NCBI GenBank assembly: GCA_937870585.1
Contig: CALMZE010000034.1
Location: 1 to 42,108 of the forward strand
Source of the DNA: an uncultured Sphingomonadales bacterium
GTDB lineage: Bacteria; Pseudomonadota; Alphaproteobacteria; Sphingomonadales; Sphingomonadaceae
Length of the DNA stretch: 42,108 nucleotides
Direction of reading: 5' to 3'
Under the pieces are notes generated by a model, which ran no database searches, was not told the origin of the DNA, and worked only from the letters and a program-made list of their open reading frames with translations. The position numbers and the translations under genes are program-made. Positions 24,450 through 35,119 of the stretch are shown piece after piece (the stretch's first letter is position 1; the number at the start of each line of letters is the position of its first letter).

Positions 24450-24764
24450 TCAGCCGCCCGCGCGACCGATGATTGCACCGGTTCGGCCATCAACATCAAC
24501 CCAAATAACGGATTTTCCCTTGAGGAACTTCAGGCGGTAGCGGTTGAGGTCGCCATCATATTCCTGCCCGATATAGTCTGCGCCATTGGCTTTCATGCCC
24601 GGGACAACGCTGTTTTCGATGGACCTCAGCGATTTGACGGCACCGCCCTGCGTGCCCTTGTACACATCATCCTGCTCGCCAGAGCGCTTGTCGCGCGCGT
24701 CAGCAGGTGCAACTGCGGTGACGATGCAGATGAGCGCGGGGACAAGGAGGTTGAGCAGTTTCAT
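24450..24764 (-). CDS. Small exported PepSY-like protein
   Basis: This 104-residue protein has a signal peptide (MKLLNLLVPALICIVTAVAPADA) and one PepSY-like domain: a helix (GGAVKSLRSIENSVV) followed by strands ADYIGQEYDG, NRYRLKFLKG and KSVIWVDVDGRTGAIIG. The VDVDGRTG turn is typical of PepSY. It is the first gene of the operon with the response regulator and kinase. Small PepSY proteins next to PhoPQ-like systems are common, and may inhibit or report to the sensor in the periplasm; this role is inference. Confidence 0.85.
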   Translation of the reverse strand: MKLLNLLVPALICIVTAVAPADARDKRSGEQDDVYKGTQGGAVKSLRSIENSVVPGMKANGADYIGQEYDGDLNRYRLKFLKGKSVIWVDVDGRTGAIIGRAGG

Positions 24765-24822
24765 GAACGTGCGAATAGGGGAGCGGCTTTGAATAGTCGA
24801 TGAACGGGACCATTCCCTTTAT

Positions 24823-24942
24823 CCGTCATTCCCGCGCAGGCGGGAATCCATGAACACGATCCATGCAAAGCTTGGGCGAAACACGGGGCACTTCTCTGTC
24901 AAACACGGAGGTCTTGGATTCCCGCCTGCGCGGGAATGACGG
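24823..24942. repeat. Long perfect palindromic element in a divergent promoter gap
   Basis: Arms at 24823-24850 and 24915-24942 are perfect 28-base inverted repeats (each with an internal TTCCCGC/GCGGGAA hairpin), separated by 64 bases. It lies between the divergent starts of the PepSY gene (24764) and the hydrolase (25012), unlike the related elements, which sit at gene ends. The arms begin with the same CCGTCATTCCCGCG-type sequence as the inner hairpin at 1797-1820. Confidence 0.92.
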
Positions 24943-25011
24943 TGGAGAGAGCGGCATCTTGACCTTTCCTTCCCCATCGCCACAGTGCGCGGCAACAACA
25001 GGGAGAGGGCC

Positions 25012-25890
25012 ATGCCGAGTTTGACCGCGACTGCAATCCAGTGGCTGCTGCGCACTACGGGCACTTACAAGAAGATGTTCTCCGGTGGGCCAGGCTTTGC
25101 CGAAATGCAAAAGCAGGCGCTGTCTGTGCCCAGCATTCCTTCGGATAAGAACAAGAAGGCGTGTGATATCGAGGAAGGAAGCTTTCAGGGTCGGCCGGTC
25201 TGGACCTTCACGCCCAAAAGCGAGGTGAAGGGCACGATGCTCTACTGGCATGGCGGTGGCTATGTATATGCAGCGTCTCCTGCCCATTGGGATTTTCTGG
25301 CCTATCTGGCCGCCACGCATGGCATCCGCTCGGTTGCGCCGCTCTATCCGCTTGCACCGATGGACGAAGTGGGGGCGATCACCAGCTTCGCACTCGATTT
25401 CTACCGCGAGTTTGTGGCGGGGCAGGGCGGCGCACCCTTCACCATGGGCGGCGATTCGGCGGGCGGCGGTTTGACTGCGGCTACTGTGATGGGTGCGCGT
25501 GATGCGGGGCTGGCTCTGCCCGAGAAGCTACTGCTCATCTGTCCGTGGCTGGAGGTGAACCCCAACCATCCCGATCAGCCGGGGATCGAACCCAAGGATG
25601 CGATCCTCACCATTCGCGGCATCAAGGAAGCAGGGGAAATGTATGCAGGCGCGGCGGGCGTGACCGATCCGCGCGTCAGCCCCATCCATGGCGACTGGTC
25701 TGGCTTGCCGCCGATTCTGTCCTTTGGGGGCGGCGCGGATATTCTCTTGCCCGATGCGCGCGCGCTGAAGGCCAAGCTGCCGTCGGTTGACTATGTGGAA
25801 GGCGCGGGGCTGATGCACGATTGGCCGATCTTCTTCTTCCCCGAAAGCCGGGCGGCGCAGAAGCGGATGGCGGCGTTTATTGGGGGGTAG
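25012..25890 (+). CDS. HSL-family alpha/beta hydrolase (esterase/lipase)
   Basis: The 292-residue enzyme has the hormone-sensitive-lipase oxyanion-hole motif HGGG at 80-83 (MLYWHGGGYVYA), the nucleophile Ser149 in GGDSAGGGL, and a later GADILLPDA and GLMHDWPIFF giving the acid and His of the triad. It should hydrolyse carboxylic esters. The ATG at 25012 is preceded by GGGAGAGG; the frame opens nine codons earlier at 24985. No signal peptide is seen. It converges on the MFS gene with a palindrome in the gap. Confidence 0.93.
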   Translation: MPSLTATAIQWLLRTTGTYKKMFSGGPGFAEMQKQALSVPSIPSDKNKKACDIEEGSFQGRPVWTFTPKSEVKGTMLYWHGGGYVYAASPAHWDFLAYLAATHGIRSVAPLYPLAPMDEVGAITSFALDFYREFVAGQGGAPFTMGGDSAGGGLTAATVMGARDAGLALPEKLLLICPWLEVNPNHPDQPGIEPKDAILTIRGIKEAGEMYAGAAGVTDPRVSPIHGDWSGLPPILSFGGGADILLPDARALKAKLPSVDYVEGAGLMHDWPIFFFPESRAAQKRMAAFIGG

Positions 25891-25911
25891 AACCCTTATC
25901 TCTAACCGGAT

Positions 25912-25991
25912 CGTCGCCCCCGCGTAGGCGGGGGCCGGGTTGACGCTATGCTCCTACCGTCCAAGCGGCCCCCGCCTGCGCGGGGGCGACG
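25912..25991. repeat. Intergenic palindrome, CCCCCGC..GCGGGGG type
   Basis: Arms at 25912-25936 and 25967-25991 are 25-base inverted repeats with one mismatch; each arm is itself a hairpin (CCCCCGC/GCGGGGG). It fills the gap between the stop of the hydrolase (25890) and the stop of the MFS gene (26004), two convergent genes. It shares the hairpin type of the right inner hairpin of the element at 1761-1908. Confidence 0.9.
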
Positions 25992-26003
25992 TGATGGATT
26001 TTC

Positions 26004-27242
26004 TCAGCGGCTCACTGGCGTCACCGCAGGCAGGCGGATCATCCCGAACGTCGTCGCAGCGATCAGATAGGCCACAGCTCCGCCCATCTGGAACAGCGCG
26101 TAGCTTCCTGTCCAGTCATGCATTTTGCCGAACAGCAGGATGCCCGCGAGCGTCCCAACCCACGCCAGTGTCTGCAACCAGCCATAGATGGTGCCATAGC
26201 GCTGCGTGCCGAAGCGGCGGGCGACGAAGAAGGGGATCAGGTCAATCTCTGCGCCCTGCTGAATGCCGACTGCGGCGATGGCGAATAACGCGACCGCCGT
26301 ATTGCCGTGCGTGCCCCACAGGATCAGGCAGCCTATCGCCGGAATGGCCGTGAACAGCGCGGCCACGCGAGAGGGATTGCGCCGGTCCAGCATCCAGCCG
26401 CACCCGAGACGCCCCACGAGCTGGCCCGATGCAAAGGCTGAGATACCCCACGCCGCAAATTTGAAGCTCAGCCCTTCTTCCTGCAACATCGGCACGGCCT
26501 GACTGAGCAGACCGCCACCCGGCATGTTGATGCAGATATAGGCAAGTCCAATCGCCCAGAAGGTGGGCGTGCGGGCAAAGCCATGGTCGGGGCTGCTGGC
26601 GTCTGTCGGCACCACATGGCTCGGTTGGCGCCAGGGCGGATCGCGCAACAGCCACAGAACGACCGGCAGGCCGACACAGCCACTCAGGACTGCAAGCAAC
26701 CAATAGCCTGCGCGCCAGCCATTCTCTGAAATCAGATGTTCAAAGACCGGCGGAAAAATGACAGCCGCGAGAGACAGGCCAGTCGCTGAAATCGCCAGTG
26801 CAAAGCCGCGATGCACGGTAAACCATGATGTCACGGCGCGGGTATAGGCAATCGAACTGGTGAAGACGCCGATCACGCCCGTCACAAACACCATCACGCC
26901 AAACAGGATCGGCTGGAGCGGCATCAGCGCGATGAAGATGTAGAGACCGGTCAGCGCCACCATGCCGAGCGCATAGACCGGGCGCAGGCCATAATGATCG
27001 AACGCCCAGCCGACGAGCGGCGCGATCAGCGAGCCGAGCCCGACCAAAGCCTGCAATTGTGAAAATTGCCCCAGCGTCCAGCCGGTGTCTTTCAACAGCG
27101 ACGGAATGAAGATGCTGAACACGAAATAGAGCAAGTTGACGCCCGTGGCCGCTGTCAGCCCCGCGCCCACTGCCACGGTCCAGCCGCGCTGCCATTCGCC
27201 CGTTCCGGGCTGATCCTCTCTCATGGCGCGGGTGTCTGGCAT
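26004..27242 (-). CDS. MFS transporter
   Basis: With ATG 27242 the product has 412 residues. It shows about 12 membrane helices, an MFS-type loop (GWAFDHYGLRPVYALG, a variant of the GxxxDrxGrR motif A) between helices 2 and 3, and the matching C-terminal-half loop CGWMLDRRNPSRVAAL. The pattern resembles monocarboxylate/oxalate-formate-type MFS proteins, but the substrate is not recognisable. Starts at 27242 and 27224 are both possible, and neither has a clear ribosome binding site; a longer frame to 27332 would overlap the start of the divergent ABC-F gene and is unlikely. The gap to that gene is 80 bases. Confidence 0.88.
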   Translation of the reverse strand: MPDTRAMREDQPGTGEWQRGWTVAVGAGLTAATGVNLLYFVFSIFIPSLLKDTGWTLGQFSQLQALVGLGSLIAPLVGWAFDHYGLRPVYALGMVALTGLYIFIALMPLQPILFGVMVFVTGVIGVFTSSIAYTRAVTSWFTVHRGFALAISATGLSLAAVIFPPVFEHLISENGWRAGYWLLAVLSGCVGLPVVLWLLRDPPWRQPSHVVPTDASSPDHGFARTPTFWAIGLAYICINMPGGGLLSQAVPMLQEEGLSFKFAAWGISAFASGQLVGRLGCGWMLDRRNPSRVAALFTAIPAIGCLILWGTHGNTAVALFAIAAVGIQQGAEIDLIPFFVARRFGTQRYGTIYGWLQTLAWVGTLAGILLFGKMHDWTGSYALFQMGGAVAYLIAATTFGMIRLPAVTPVSR

Positions 27243-27322
27243 GGCGCGGGCGTTGTCAACCGGGCGGGCAGGCTGTAGGCGCGGCGCGCTTGGCACCTTT
27301 GCACACTGGAGACTGACCCCCG

Positions 27323-29113
27323 ATGGCCGCACCGATAATGGGATATGAAGGCCTTGGGCTGGTGCAGGGTTCGGGCTGGCTGTTCAAGGGGCTCGATCTG
27401 TTCATCCATGAACGCGACCGGCTGGCGCTGATTGGCCGCAATGGCGCGGGCAAGACGACTTTGCTCAAGTTGATTGCGGGCACCATCGACTCCGATGAAG
27501 GGCGGCGCACGATCCGCCCCGGCACGCGCGTGGTGCTGCTGGAGCAGGAGCCGCGCTTTGACGGGCATGAAACGCTGCGCGACTGGGTGCTGGCCGGGGA
27601 CGACGCGCCGGAATCCTATGAGGCCGAAGCGATTGCCGACCAGTTGGGGATTGACCTGTCTCGCGCCTCGGCATCAGCGAGCGGCGGGGAGCGTCGCCGC
27701 GCCGGGCTGGTGCGGGCGCTCGCCATGAATCCGGACGTGCTGTTGCTTGACGAACCGACCAACCATCTTGATCTCGCGGCGATCCAGTGGCTGGAAGACT
27801 GGCTCTCGCGTTTCACCGGCGCGTTCATTGCCATCAGCCATGACCGGACCTTCCTGACGCGGCTGACGCGGGCGACCTTGTGGATTGACCGGGGGCAGTT
27901 GCGGCGCACGGAAATCGGCTTTGGCGGGTTTGAGGCGTGGCAGGAAAAGGTGTTTGCCGATGAAGCCCGAAACGCCGAGCGGCTCGATGCCAGGCTGAAA
28001 ATTGAGGAGCACTGGCTGCATCGCGGCGTCACGGCGCGGCGGAAGCGCAATCAGGGGCGGCTGGAAAAGCTGTTCGAAATGCGCGCGACCCGCGCCGCGA
28101 TGATGGGGCCGCCGGGCACTGCCAAGCTGGGCGTGGCGAGCGACGATGTGCGCACCAAGTCTGTGATCGAGGCGGATAATGTGACGCTGCGCTATGGCGA
28201 GCGCACGATCATCCGCAATTTCTCGCTGCGCATCCAGCGCGGCGACCGGATCGGCATTGTTGGAGCAAACGGCACCGGCAAATCGAGCCTGCTCAAGATG
28301 TTGACCGGGGAACTTGTGCCAACCGAAGGCACAATCCGCCTCGCCAAGACGCTGAACGGCATCGTGATCGATCAGCAACGCGCGCTGATGGTGCCGGACA
28401 AGCGCGTGCGAGACATTCTTGCGGACGGCGGCGACTGGGTGGATGTGCGGGGTGAGAAGAAGCATATTCAGGGCTATCTCAAGGAATTCCTGTTCGATCC
28501 CGGCCTGTCCGAAGCACGGATCGGCACATTGTCGGGCGGGGAGCAATCGCGGCTCCTGCTCGCGCGCGAATTTGCGCGGCCTTCCAACCTGCTGGTTCTC
28601 GATGAGCCGACCAACGATCTCGATCTGGAAACGCTCGACCTGCTGCAAGAGGTGATCGCCGATTATGACGGCACAGTCCTGCTCGTCAGCCATGACCGCG
28701 ACTTTCTGGACCGCACCGTCACGCTGACGCTGGGGCTGGATGGCACTGGCAAGGTAGACATCATCGCGGGCGGCTATGCCGATTGGGAGCGCAAGCGGGA
28801 GGCTCCGCGCACGGCCCCCAAACCGACAGCACAAAAGTCCGCGCCAGCCGCCCCGCCGCCCACGCAGAAGACCAAGCTCTCGTTCAAGGATCAGCGCGAT
28901 TATGATCTGCTGCCCGGACAGATCGAACAGATCGAAGCGGAGATGGCGGCGTTGGAGGCTGAACTGGCCGATGGTGGGCTCTACACACGCGACCCCAAAC
29001 GCTTTGCTGCTGCCAATGCCCGTCTGGAGGCCGCCCGTGCCGAAAAGGACGCGATGGAAGAGCGTTGGCTTGATCTGGCGATGATGGTGGAAGAACTCAC
29101 TGCGCGGGGTTGA
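27323..29113 (+). CDS. ABC-F family ATPase (Uup-like)
   Basis: The 596-residue protein has two ATP-binding cassettes and no membrane segment. The first has GRNGAGKT at 38-45, ASGGERRR and LLLDEPTNHLDL; the second has GANGTGKSS, LSGGEQSRL and LVLDEPTNDLDL. The linker between the two cassettes is basic and helical, and the C-terminus (about 530-596) is a coiled coil of the Uup type (QIEQIEAEMAALEAEL). ABC-F proteins act on ribosomes or DNA. Uup binds DNA and affects transposon excision and ribosome function, so orthology to Uup is likely but not certain. The Ala/Pro linker before the coiled coil is low complexity. Confidence 0.93.
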   Translation: MAAPIMGYEGLGLVQGSGWLFKGLDLFIHERDRLALIGRNGAGKTTLLKLIAGTIDSDEGRRTIRPGTRVVLLEQEPRFDGHETLRDWVLAGDDAPESYEAEAIADQLGIDLSRASASASGGERRRAGLVRALAMNPDVLLLDEPTNHLDLAAIQWLEDWLSRFTGAFIAISHDRTFLTRLTRATLWIDRGQLRRTEIGFGGFEAWQEKVFADEARNAERLDARLKIEEHWLHRGVTARRKRNQGRLEKLFEMRATRAAMMGPPGTAKLGVASDDVRTKSVIEADNVTLRYGERTIIRNFSLRIQRGDRIGIVGANGTGKSSLLKMLTGELVPTEGTIRLAKTLNGIVIDQQRALMVPDKRVRDILADGGDWVDVRGEKKHIQGYLKEFLFDPGLSEARIGTLSGGEQSRLLLAREFARPSNLLVLDEPTNDLDLETLDLLQEVIADYDGTVLLVSHDRDFLDRTVTLTLGLDGTGKVDIIAGGYADWERKREAPRTAPKPTAQKSAPAAPPPTQKTKLSFKDQRDYDLLPGQIEQIEAEMAALEAELADGGLYTRDPKRFAAANARLEAARAEKDAMEERWLDLAMMVEELTARG

Positions 29114-29178
29114 ATTTATCCAATCGTGACACGCTGGGCTGTGGCAGGGGCATGACATCATTGCGTCAAAGGTGAATC

Positions 29179-30117
29179 ATGCTGCATCGTGTTCTGATCG
29201 GACTGGCTGGACTTTCTCTCACGGTGGTTGCGGTTCATGCGGCGCCCAAGCCGGACCCGCGCACTGCCATCGCCAAGGCCATTCAGAACAGCATGGATGG
29301 CGATCCGGACCCGACGCCCGTCTCCAAGCTCAAATCAGCGATGAAACGAGTCGATATCGATGGCGATGCCATTCCCGATTGGCAGGTGAACTGGGAGAAA
29401 TATGGTTCGGCCAGTTGGTGCGGCACGGGTGGCTGCCGGTATCAACTGTGGCGCGGGGTTGCGGGCGGCGACCCGGTGGTCGTGTTCGAACGGCAGGTGC
29501 GTGAGGTGAAAACCCGCAAGACGGCGCTGGGCACTGTGTTTGATTTCGATTTCCATGGATCGGTCTGTGGTGGCTTCGGGGTTGAAGAATGCCCGGCCAG
29601 CTATGGCTGGGATGCAAAACTGGGCCGCATGGTCGAACGTGTGGCCTCCAATGGGGATGGCACCATCCGGCTGATGGCCCCCTATGAAAATTTTGAAGAA
29701 GACGCGCCCGATGCCGTTGAGGCTCGCGTAGCGGCACGCAAGGGGCAATGTACGGCGATGGGTGCAGGCGTTGGCGATTATGGCGACGAATATTTCCTCC
29801 CTGTCTCTGTGCCCGATGTGGATGGCGATGGCGCGCGCGACTGGCTGCTGAATGGCAGCACCTGCGTTTACACCGATGACCGGGATTCGGTGGATCTGCC
29901 CGACGAACTGATGGTCACAGCCGGTGATGCGGCCAAGCCTGTGCTGGCGCTGACTGCGAAGATCATCCGCATTTCTGTCGCTACAACACCAGCCTCTGTC
30001 ATGTCTGTCGAGCGGGTGGGGGAGTGCGAAACCTACAGCACGCAGCCCGATGCCACATTGTGCCCGGTCACGCCGATGCGCTGGGACGGAGCGGCAAAGA
30101 TGTTCGCGGCGCGCTGA
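29179..30117 (+). CDS. Secreted protein of unknown function with two DxDGD motifs
   Basis: The 312-residue protein begins with a signal peptide (MLHRVLIGLAGLSLTVVAVHA). Two acidic loops, DIDGDAIPD at about 59-67 and DVDGDGARD at about 213-221, have the DxDxDG-like spacing of calcium-binding loops as in dockerin or FG-GAP-type repeats, and each is followed by Trp (DWQV, DWLL). Six or more cysteines (SWCGTGGC, SVCGG, EECP and others) suggest disulfides. The two halves may be a duplicated module; I recognise no named family. It ends ten bases upstream of the putative promoter of the ribosomal cluster. Confidence 0.78.
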   Translation: MLHRVLIGLAGLSLTVVAVHAAPKPDPRTAIAKAIQNSMDGDPDPTPVSKLKSAMKRVDIDGDAIPDWQVNWEKYGSASWCGTGGCRYQLWRGVAGGDPVVVFERQVREVKTRKTALGTVFDFDFHGSVCGGFGVEECPASYGWDAKLGRMVERVASNGDGTIRLMAPYENFEEDAPDAVEARVAARKGQCTAMGAGVGDYGDEYFLPVSVPDVDGDGARDWLLNGSTCVYTDDRDSVDLPDELMVTAGDAAKPVLALTAKIIRISVATTPASVMSVERVGECETYSTQPDATLCPVTPMRWDGAAKMFAAR

Positions 30118-30127
30118 GGCCGCATCC

Positions 30128-30156
30128 TTGACCTTTCGTGCGCCTCCCGCTAATGG
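30128..30156 (+). promoter_or_regulatory. Putative sigma-70 promoter of the str cluster
   Basis: TTGACC at 30128-30133 and TAATGG at 30151-30156 are separated by 17 bases, close to the housekeeping consensus. They lie in the 230-base gap between the secreted protein and rpsL. It is the best promoter candidate I see there; a start near 30163 would give a leader of about 185 bases. I see no known riboswitch in that leader. Confidence 0.35.
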
Positions 30157-30347
30157 CCCGCTCGCCTGACGGATACGTCTTTCCGGGCTACGGTCCGCAA
30201 ATCCGCAGAAATCAGGCATCACATAGAGCTTGAACAATGCTTGTGTGGGTGGGCCTTCGGGGATCGCTGTGCGATTCGCGTGGGTCGTTCGTGCTTTCGG
30301 GCACCGCGCATATGGGCAGAGTAACTTCGATAAAGGTGAAGGGCTTC

Positions 30348-30719
30348 ATGCCAACGATCAATCAGCTGGTCCGCAAGGGCCGGGCGCCTCAGAAGGCGAA
30401 ATCCAAAGTCCCCGCGATGGACAAGAACCCGCAGAAGCGGGGCGTTTGCACACGCGTTTACACGACGACCCCGAAGAAGCCGAACTCGGCACTTCGCAAG
30501 GTTGCCAAGATCCGCCTGTCCAACCAGCGCGAAGTCATCAGCTACATCCCCGGTGAAGGTCACAACCTTCAGGAACACAGCGTTGTGCTCATCCGTGGCG
30601 GTCGTGTGCGCGATCTTCCCGGTGTGCGCTACCATGTGCTGCGCGGCGTGCTCGACACGCAGGGTGTGAAGGATCGCAAGCAGAGCCGGTCCAAATACGG
30701 TGCAAAGCGGCCCAAGTAA
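30348..30719 (+). CDS. rpsL: 30S ribosomal protein S12
   Basis: The 123-residue protein begins [15 protein letters not shown] and is S12, a decoding-centre protein. K43 in TTPKKPNSA is intact. Position 88 is Arg ([10 protein letters not shown], codon CGC) where E. coli has Lys; D89, the usual methylthiolation site, is present. The ATG at 30348 follows AAAGGTGAAGGG. The open frame reaches further upstream (30237), but the family N-terminus fixes this start. It is the first gene of the str cluster. Confidence 0.98.
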   Translation: MPTINQLVRKGRAPQKAKSKVPAMDKNPQKRGVCTRVYTTTPKKPNSALRKVAKIRLSNQREVISYIPGEGHNLQEHSVVLIRGGRVRDLPGVRYHVLRGVLDTQGVKDRKQSRSKYGAKRPK

Positions 30720-30760
30720 GCCGTTCCCGTATTTTTCAGCTGAATTGAAAGGATAAGCCA

Positions 30761-31231
30761 ATGGCTCGTCGTCGTCGTCCCGAGAAGCGGGAAATTCTGC
30801 CCGATCCCAAATTTGGTGATGTGGTGCTCTCAAAGTTCATGAATTCCGTTATGCTTGACGGTAAGAAGTCGGTTGCCGAAGGCATCGTCTATGGCGCGCT
30901 CGAAACCATCGAGACCAAAGCCAAGAAGGAACCGCTCGGCGTGTTCCATGATGCGCTCAACAATGTGAAGCCGGGCATTGAAGTCCGTTCGCGTCGTGTG
31001 GGTGGTGCTACCTATCAGGTTCCCGTCGAAGTCCGCGCCGAACGTGCGCAGGCTCTGGCGATCCGTTGGCTGATCTCGGCTGCGCGCAATCGCAGCGAAA
31101 AGACCATGTCGGCGCGTCTCTCGGCTGAACTGATGGATGCCGCGCAGAACCGTGGCAGCGCCGTCAAGAAGCGCGAAGACACGCACCGTATGGCTGAAGC
31201 CAACCGGGCCTTCTCTCACTACCGCTGGTAA
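30761..31231 (+). CDS. rpsG: 30S ribosomal protein S7
   Basis: This 156-residue protein ([16 protein letters not shown]...) is S7, a 30S head assembly initiator that binds 16S rRNA at the E site. The length is usual for bacteria. AAAGGATAA lies a short distance upstream. It follows rpsL by 41 bases and precedes a stem-loop and fusA, in canonical str order. Confidence 0.98.
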   Translation: MARRRRPEKREILPDPKFGDVVLSKFMNSVMLDGKKSVAEGIVYGALETIETKAKKEPLGVFHDALNNVKPGIEVRSRRVGGATYQVPVEVRAERAQALAIRWLISAARNRSEKTMSARLSAELMDAAQNRGSAVKKREDTHRMAEANRAFSHYRW

Positions 31232-31243
31232 CACCAGTGTCAC

Positions 31244-31273
31244 AGGCGGAGCGCACAGGCTGCGCTCCCGCCT
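31244..31273 (+). other. Stem-loop between rpsG and fusA
   Basis: AGGCGGAGCGCA (31244-31255), loop CAGGC, then TGCGCTCCCGCCT (31261-31273) forms a 12-pair stem with one bulged C. The following TCCTTTG is not a clean T tract. It may be an attenuator or an RNA processing/stability element inside the operon. Confidence 0.6.
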
Positions 31274-31291
31274 TCCTTTGGAGTCAAAGCA

Positions 31292-33367
<2,076 letters not shown>

Positions 33368-33389
33368 TCTGAAAAGAAGGACTAAGGGC

Positions 33390-33411
33390 GGCGCCTGATT
33401 CAGCAGGCGCC
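33390..33411 (+). other. Stem-loop between fusA and tuf
   Basis: GGCGCCTG (33390-33397), loop ATTCAG, CAGGCGCC (33404-33411) is a perfect 8-pair GC-rich hairpin. No T tract follows, so it is not a plain terminator. It may modulate expression or mark RNA processing in the 100-base fusA-tuf spacer. Confidence 0.6.
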
Positions 33412-33467
33412 CGTTCCCGACGACTCCCCGACTGATCAACAAACATTCGAAAATGAGGTTTTGAACA

Positions 33468-34658
33468 ATGGCCAAGGCTAAATTTGAGCGGACGAAGCCG
33501 CACTGCAACATCGGCACCATCGGTCACGTTGACCACGGCAAGACGTCGCTGACTGCTGCCATCACCAAGGTGCTCGCTGACACGTCGGGCGGCGTCGCCG
33601 TCGACTTCGCGAACATCGACAAGGCTCCCGAAGAGCGCGAACGCGGCATCACCATTTCGACGGCGCACGTCGAATATGAAACCGCCAACCGTCACTATGC
33701 GCACGTCGATTGCCCGGGCCACGCTGACTATGTGAAGAACATGATCACCGGCGCCGCGCAGATGGACGGCGGCATTCTCGTCGTCTCCGCAACCGACGGC
33801 CCGATGCCGCAGACCCGCGAGCACATCCTGCTTGCCCGTCAGGTTGGCGTGCCGCAGCTCGTGATCTTCATGAACAAGGTTGACCTTGTTGACGATCCCG
33901 AAATCCTCGAACTCGTCGAAATGGAAATCCGCGAACTGCTTTCGAAGTATGACTTTGAAGGCGACAATATTCCGATCATCCATGGTTCGGCGACCTGCGC
34001 GCTCAACGACACCAACCCTGAAATCGGTCGCGACGCCGTGCTCAAGCTGATGGCTGCTGTTGACGAATTTATTCCGCAGCCGGCCCGTCCGCTCGACAAG
34101 CCGTTCCTGATGCCGATCGAAGACGTGTTCTCGATCTCGGGTCGTGGTACGGTTGTGACCGGTCGCGTCGAAACCGGCGTTGTGAACGTGGGTGACGAAG
34201 TCGAAATCGTCGGCCTGAAGGACACTGTGAAGACGGTCTGCACGGGCGTCGAAATGTTCCGCAAGCTGCTCGATCGCGGTGAAGCTGGCGACAATATCGG
34301 TGCGCTGCTGCGTGGCACGAAGCGTGAAGACGTGGAACGTGGCCAGGTGCTCTGCAAGCCCGGCTCGATCACGCCGCACACCGAATTCCAGTCGGAAGTC
34401 TATGTGCTTTCGAAGGAAGAAGGCGGCCGTCACACCCCGTTCTTCGCCAACTATCGTCCGCAGTTCTACTTCCGCACGACCGACGTGACGGGCGAAGTCG
34501 TTCTGCCGGAAGGCACCGAAATGGTCATGCCGGGCGACAACGTCCAGCTGGGTGTCAAGCTCATTGCTCCGATCGCCATGGAGCAGGGCCTGCGCTTCTC
34601 GATCCGCGAAGGCGGCCGTACGGTCGGCTCCGGCGTCGTGGCCTCGGTCACCAAGTAA
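33468..34658 (+). CDS. tuf: Elongation factor Tu
   Basis: The 396-residue GTPase delivers aminoacyl-tRNA to the ribosome. It begins [20 protein letters not shown], with GHVDHGKTS (G1), DCPGHADY (G3) and NKVD (G4) and the catalytic His next to DCPGHADY. The length is usual. The ATG at 33468 follows GAGG in the fusA-tuf spacer. It is the last gene before a terminator-like hairpin. Confidence 0.98.
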   Translation: MAKAKFERTKPHCNIGTIGHVDHGKTSLTAAITKVLADTSGGVAVDFANIDKAPEERERGITISTAHVEYETANRHYAHVDCPGHADYVKNMITGAAQMDGGILVVSATDGPMPQTREHILLARQVGVPQLVIFMNKVDLVDDPEILELVEMEIRELLSKYDFEGDNIPIIHGSATCALNDTNPEIGRDAVLKLMAAVDEFIPQPARPLDKPFLMPIEDVFSISGRGTVVTGRVETGVVNVGDEVEIVGLKDTVKTVCTGVEMFRKLLDRGEAGDNIGALLRGTKREDVERGQVLCKPGSITPHTEFQSEVYVLSKEEGGRHTPFFANYRPQFYFRTTDVTGEVVLPEGTEMVMPGDNVQLGVKLIAPIAMEQGLRFSIREGGRTVGSGVVASVTK

Positions 34659-34671
34659 TCGAACATTCGGG

Positions 34672-34726
34672 CCGCCCGATCCTCTCACAAAGAGGGTCGG
34701 GCGGTTCGGTTGTTTCTGCCTTTTTT
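34672..34726 (+). terminator. Terminator or attenuator between tuf and rpsJ
   Basis: CCGCCCGA, one T, CCTCT (34672-34685), loop CACAA, AGAGG, one G, TCGGGCGG (34691-34704) makes a long near-perfect stem. A T-rich tail follows, TTCGGTTGTTT then six T at 34721-34726. This is the clearest Rho-independent terminator-like structure in the window. rpsJ starts only 24 bases after the last T. Confidence 0.75.
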
Positions 34727-34750
34727 GCTCTTTCTCATCGGTAAACGGAC

Positions 34751-35062
34751 ATGGAAACCCAGAATATCCGCATTCGCCTGAAGGCGTTCGACCATCGCGT
34801 GCTCGACCAGGCAACTGGCGACATCGCAGACACGGCCAAGCGCACCGGCGCTTTGATCCGTGGGCCCATTCCGCTCCCGACGCGCATCGAAAAGTTCACG
34901 GTCAACCGTGGCCCTCACGTTGACAAGAAGTCGCGTGAGCAGTTCGAAGTCCGCACCTACAAGCGTCTGCTCGACATCGTGCAGCCGACTCCCCAGACTG
35001 TTGATGCTTTGATGAAGCTCGACCTCGCTTCCGGGGTTGATGTTGAAATCAAACTGGCCTAA
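34751..35062 (+). CDS. rpsJ: 30S ribosomal protein S10
   Basis: The 103-residue protein ([19 protein letters not shown]...) is S10/NusE, a 30S head protein and partner of NusB in antitermination. The segment [20 protein letters not shown] is typical. It starts the S10 group and lies between the terminator after tuf and the unusual leader of rplC. The ribosome binding site is weak. Confidence 0.98.
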   Translation: METQNIRIRLKAFDHRVLDQATGDIADTAKRTGALIRGPIPLPTRIEKFTVNRGPHVDKKSREQFEVRTYKRLLDIVQPTPQTVDALMKLDLASGVDVEIKLA

Positions 35063-35119
35063 GGCCGCGCATCTCTTCAAGAGATTCGGGATACCGCCGG
35101 GCTTGCCCGGGTCTGAGTC

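Noticed and set aside
30237-30347. Upstream extension of rpsL with an open frame
   Set aside because: S12 begins at MPTINQL in the family, and a good ribosome binding site precedes ATG 30348.
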